Positions 37,911-39,318 of a DNA stretch of 39,318 nucleotides are shown piece after piece. Below the pieces are notes generated by a model, which saw only the letters and a program-made list of their open reading frames with translations, did no database searches and was not told the DNA's origin. The position numbers and the translations under genes are program-made. The DNA lies in NCBI GenBank assembly GCA_045590215.1, contig JAZNQO010000034.1, positions 1 through 39,318 on the forward strand. Direction: 5' to 3'. The first letter of the stretch is position 1; each line of letters begins with the position of its first letter. The DNA is from RUG563 sp045590215 (GTDB lineage Bacteria > Bacillota > Clostridia > Christensenellales > Aristaeellaceae).

Positions 37911-39318
37911 TTACTCGAAGCAGTCACCAGCGTTGATGTTTACGTTACCCAGACCCAAAGGCTTGTCATAGTCACCGATTTCGATGTAACCAGGACCAGT
38001 CTTCTTGTAGATTACAGTAACTGTCACATCACGTGCAGGCATCGTGTCCTTCACAACCTTCGGGTTGGCCCGATAGCCTTCAATGCTGGGAGATTCCACA
38101 TCATACTTGTCGCCCGCTTTCAGGGTGTCTTCGTATGTGGGTGCTGCCGTCTCGCCATTGTCATAGATGTAATGAATGGTGAGCTTGTATTCGATGGCGG
38201 TATAGATTACATCGTATACCACATCTTCGGTTTCCATCACGCCCTGAACCACCTGAATGTCAGCCGTATAGCCGTCCACTCTCGGGCTGGTCACGTAGTA
38301 GCTGTCGCCGGTTTCGTACTGAGCCTTGAAGTCGGGCGCAGCCTTCTTGCCGTTTACTTCTTCGTACCAATAACGTACGATCACACGATACTTCGACTTT
38401 TCGGTCTTGATATCTTCGTCGTCGCCATCTTCGGGGATGATGGGTTCGTCGGGGTTCTTGGGATCGGGGATGGGATCAGCTTCGGCGGTGGCCACGTTCA
38501 GAACGTGTCCGGCAGCCACATGCTCTTCTGTTACGGTGACATAGGCCGTGAAGGTGACGGTTTCGCCCACTTCCAGAACCTCAATCACTTCGTGCATGTT
38601 GGCCAGGTTGTCGTCCACCTTCACGTTCTTGTAAGGCACATTGCCTTCGTTGGTCACGCTGATGGTGTAAGCAACTCTGTCGCCCAGCTTCTTCACGCCA
38701 TTGTTGTTCGCTTTCTTTTCAACAGTCAGCGTACCATCAATGGGTTCAGTCTCATCCTCTTCGTCGTCTTCGCCTTCGGGAACGATCGGATCATCGGGAT
38801 CCTTGGGATCCGGGATCGGGTCGCCCTTGGCAGTCACGCTGTTGAGCACCTTGCCGTTCAGGATGTCTTCAGACGTTACTTCGTATTCCGTGGTGAAGGT
38901 CTTCGTCTCGCCCACATTCAGGGTTTCGATCGTCCATTCATCGCCGGTCAGTTCGTCTTCCACAACCACGTTGGTGAAGGTTACGTTGCCGTCATTCTTC
39001 ACGGTGATGGTGTACTTGATCGTCTCGCCCAAGGCCACTTCTTCGCTGTCCTTATCGCTGGTCTTTACAACCGTCAGCGTTGTGTCAATGGGTTCGGTGG
39101 GATCTTCTTCGTCGTCATCATCTTCCGGAGTATGCGGAGGCACATCAGGATCGGGATCGGGCACGTCGTCGCCCTTCGCCGTCACGCTGTTGAGCACCTT
39201 GCCATTCAGGATGTCTTCAGACGTTACTACGTATTCCGTGGTGAATGTCTTCGTCTCGTCCACATTCAGGGTTGCGATCGTCCATTCATCGCCGGTCAGT
39301 TCGTCTTCCACAACCACG
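37911..39318 (-). CDS. Repetitive surface protein, 3' part (start outside window)
   Basis: The visible 468 C-terminal residues include two near-identical 116-residue units of a DUF11/conserved-repeat type (TLTVVKTSDKDSEEVALGE, then IKYTITVKNDGNVTF, ending in acidic DPDDPIVPEGEDDEED-like spacers), the first of which is cut by the window edge. A third, divergent unit (EKKANNNGVKKLGDRV) follows, then two MucBP-like modules (VIVRYWYEEVNGKKAAPDF and LTIHYIYDNGETAAPTY). It ends YIEIGDYDKPLGLG, then NVNINAGDCFE. There is no LPXTG motif, terminal membrane helix or basic tail. This is a secreted or surface adhesin-type architecture by inference. Terminator at 37830-37872. The N-terminus, signal peptide and promoter lie outside the window. 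Confidence 0.88.
   Translation of the reverse strand, partial: VVVEDELTGDEWTIATLNVDETKTFTTEYVVTSEDILNGKVLNSVTAKGDDVPDPDPDVPPHTPEDDDDEEDPTEPIDTTLTVVKTSDKDSEEVALGETIKYTITVKNDGNVTFTNVVVEDELTGDEWTIETLNVGETKTFTTEYEVTSEDILNGKVLNSVTAKGDPIPDPKDPDDPIVPEGEDDEEDETEPIDGTLTVEKKANNNGVKKLGDRVAYTISVTNEGNVPYKNVKVDDNLANMHEVIEVLEVGETVTFTAYVTVTEEHVAAGHVLNVATAEADPIPDPKNPDEPIIPEDGDDEDIKTEKSKYRVIVRYWYEEVNGKKAAPDFKAQYETGDSYYVTSPRVDGYTADIQVVQGVMETEDVVYDVIYTAIEYKLTIHYIYDNGETAAPTYEDTLKAGDKYDVESPSIEGYRANPKVVKDTMPARDVTVTVIYKKTGPGYIEIGDYDKPLGLGNVNINAGDCFE
38835..39318 (-). repeat. Tandem 348-bp repeat within the surface-protein gene
   Basis: Sequence starting at CACGCTGTTGAGCACC (38835) recurs at 39183, 348 bp on, with only a few scattered differences over the next 136 bp before the window ends. 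The unit is 116 codons. Such high DNA identity implies recent duplication or ongoing homogenisation, so copy number may vary between strains and the assembly could collapse here. Confidence 0.88.

Noticed and set aside
38835..39318. CRISPR array
   Set aside because: The repeats are 348 bp, in frame with a protein, and lack short unique spacers.

Overview
The window looks like a chromosomal segment of a Gram-positive, low-oxygen-gut type Clostridia member (Bacillota). Supporting signs are a class B sortase, ribosomal protein L27 with the cleavable N-terminal extension beside its Prp protease, a barnase/barstar pair, consensus sigma-A promoters (TTGACA, 17 bp, TATAAT) and AGGAGG-type ribosome binding sites. 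Base composition is moderate to slightly GC-rich. The order cannot be fixed from sequence alone; Christensenellales-like gut Clostridia are my guess.

Layout. 1-424 is an intergenic hairpin-array repeat. 425-4511 (minus) carries a pyridoxamine kinase with its own promoter, then, upstream, a tightly overlapping run of a Nudix hydrolase, a YkuD L,D-transpeptidase, a DUF554 membrane protein, a second Nudix hydrolase and a double-domain GNAT acetyltransferase. 4588-5530 (minus) is the rplU-prp-rpmA ribosomal operon with a strong promoter and a leader. 5839-7266 (plus) is glutamine synthetase, followed by a second copy of the repeat. 7853-9468 (minus) holds sortase B and a LOG-family enzyme. 9615-17214 (plus) is mostly housekeeping: a DUF1846 protein, SecA, release factor 2, a DUF1461 membrane protein and TsaD.

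17264-22845 (minus) is the most accessory-looking block. In transcription order it has a cysteine-cluster protein, an orphan DNA methyltransferase, a secreted peptidoglycan-binding barnase RNase with its overlapping barstar, a membrane-embedded M28 peptidase, an XRE/S24-like regulator, and then an AraC regulator. The CCA-adding enzyme (22960-24174, plus) diverges from it with overlapping -35 elements. 24220-28288 (minus) contains a DUF3237-alpha/beta hydrolase fusion, a GNAT-nucleosidase fusion, a GNAT and a nucleoside phosphorylase. These are preceded by a consensus promoter, a 35-codon ORF and a terminator that resembles an attenuator. 28385-35185 (minus) runs trpS, a lipase-NlpC/P60 fusion, a P1 peptidase, acpS, NAD(P)HX repair, a GNAT and a methyltransferase. 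35186-35786 holds the third repeat copy. 35787-39318 (minus) encodes a family 5 solute-binding protein without a lipobox and the 3' part of a large repetitive surface protein that runs off the window.

The best candidates for undescribed biology are: the composite hairpin-array repeat family, whose terminator stem differs between copies yet stays paired; a second family of hairpin repeats; the 35-codon ORF/attenuator-like leader; and several multidomain fusions (lipase-NlpC/P60, GNAT-MTAN, DUF3237-hydrolase, PG-binding-barnase). No tRNA, rRNA, CRISPR array, transposase or integrase was seen.
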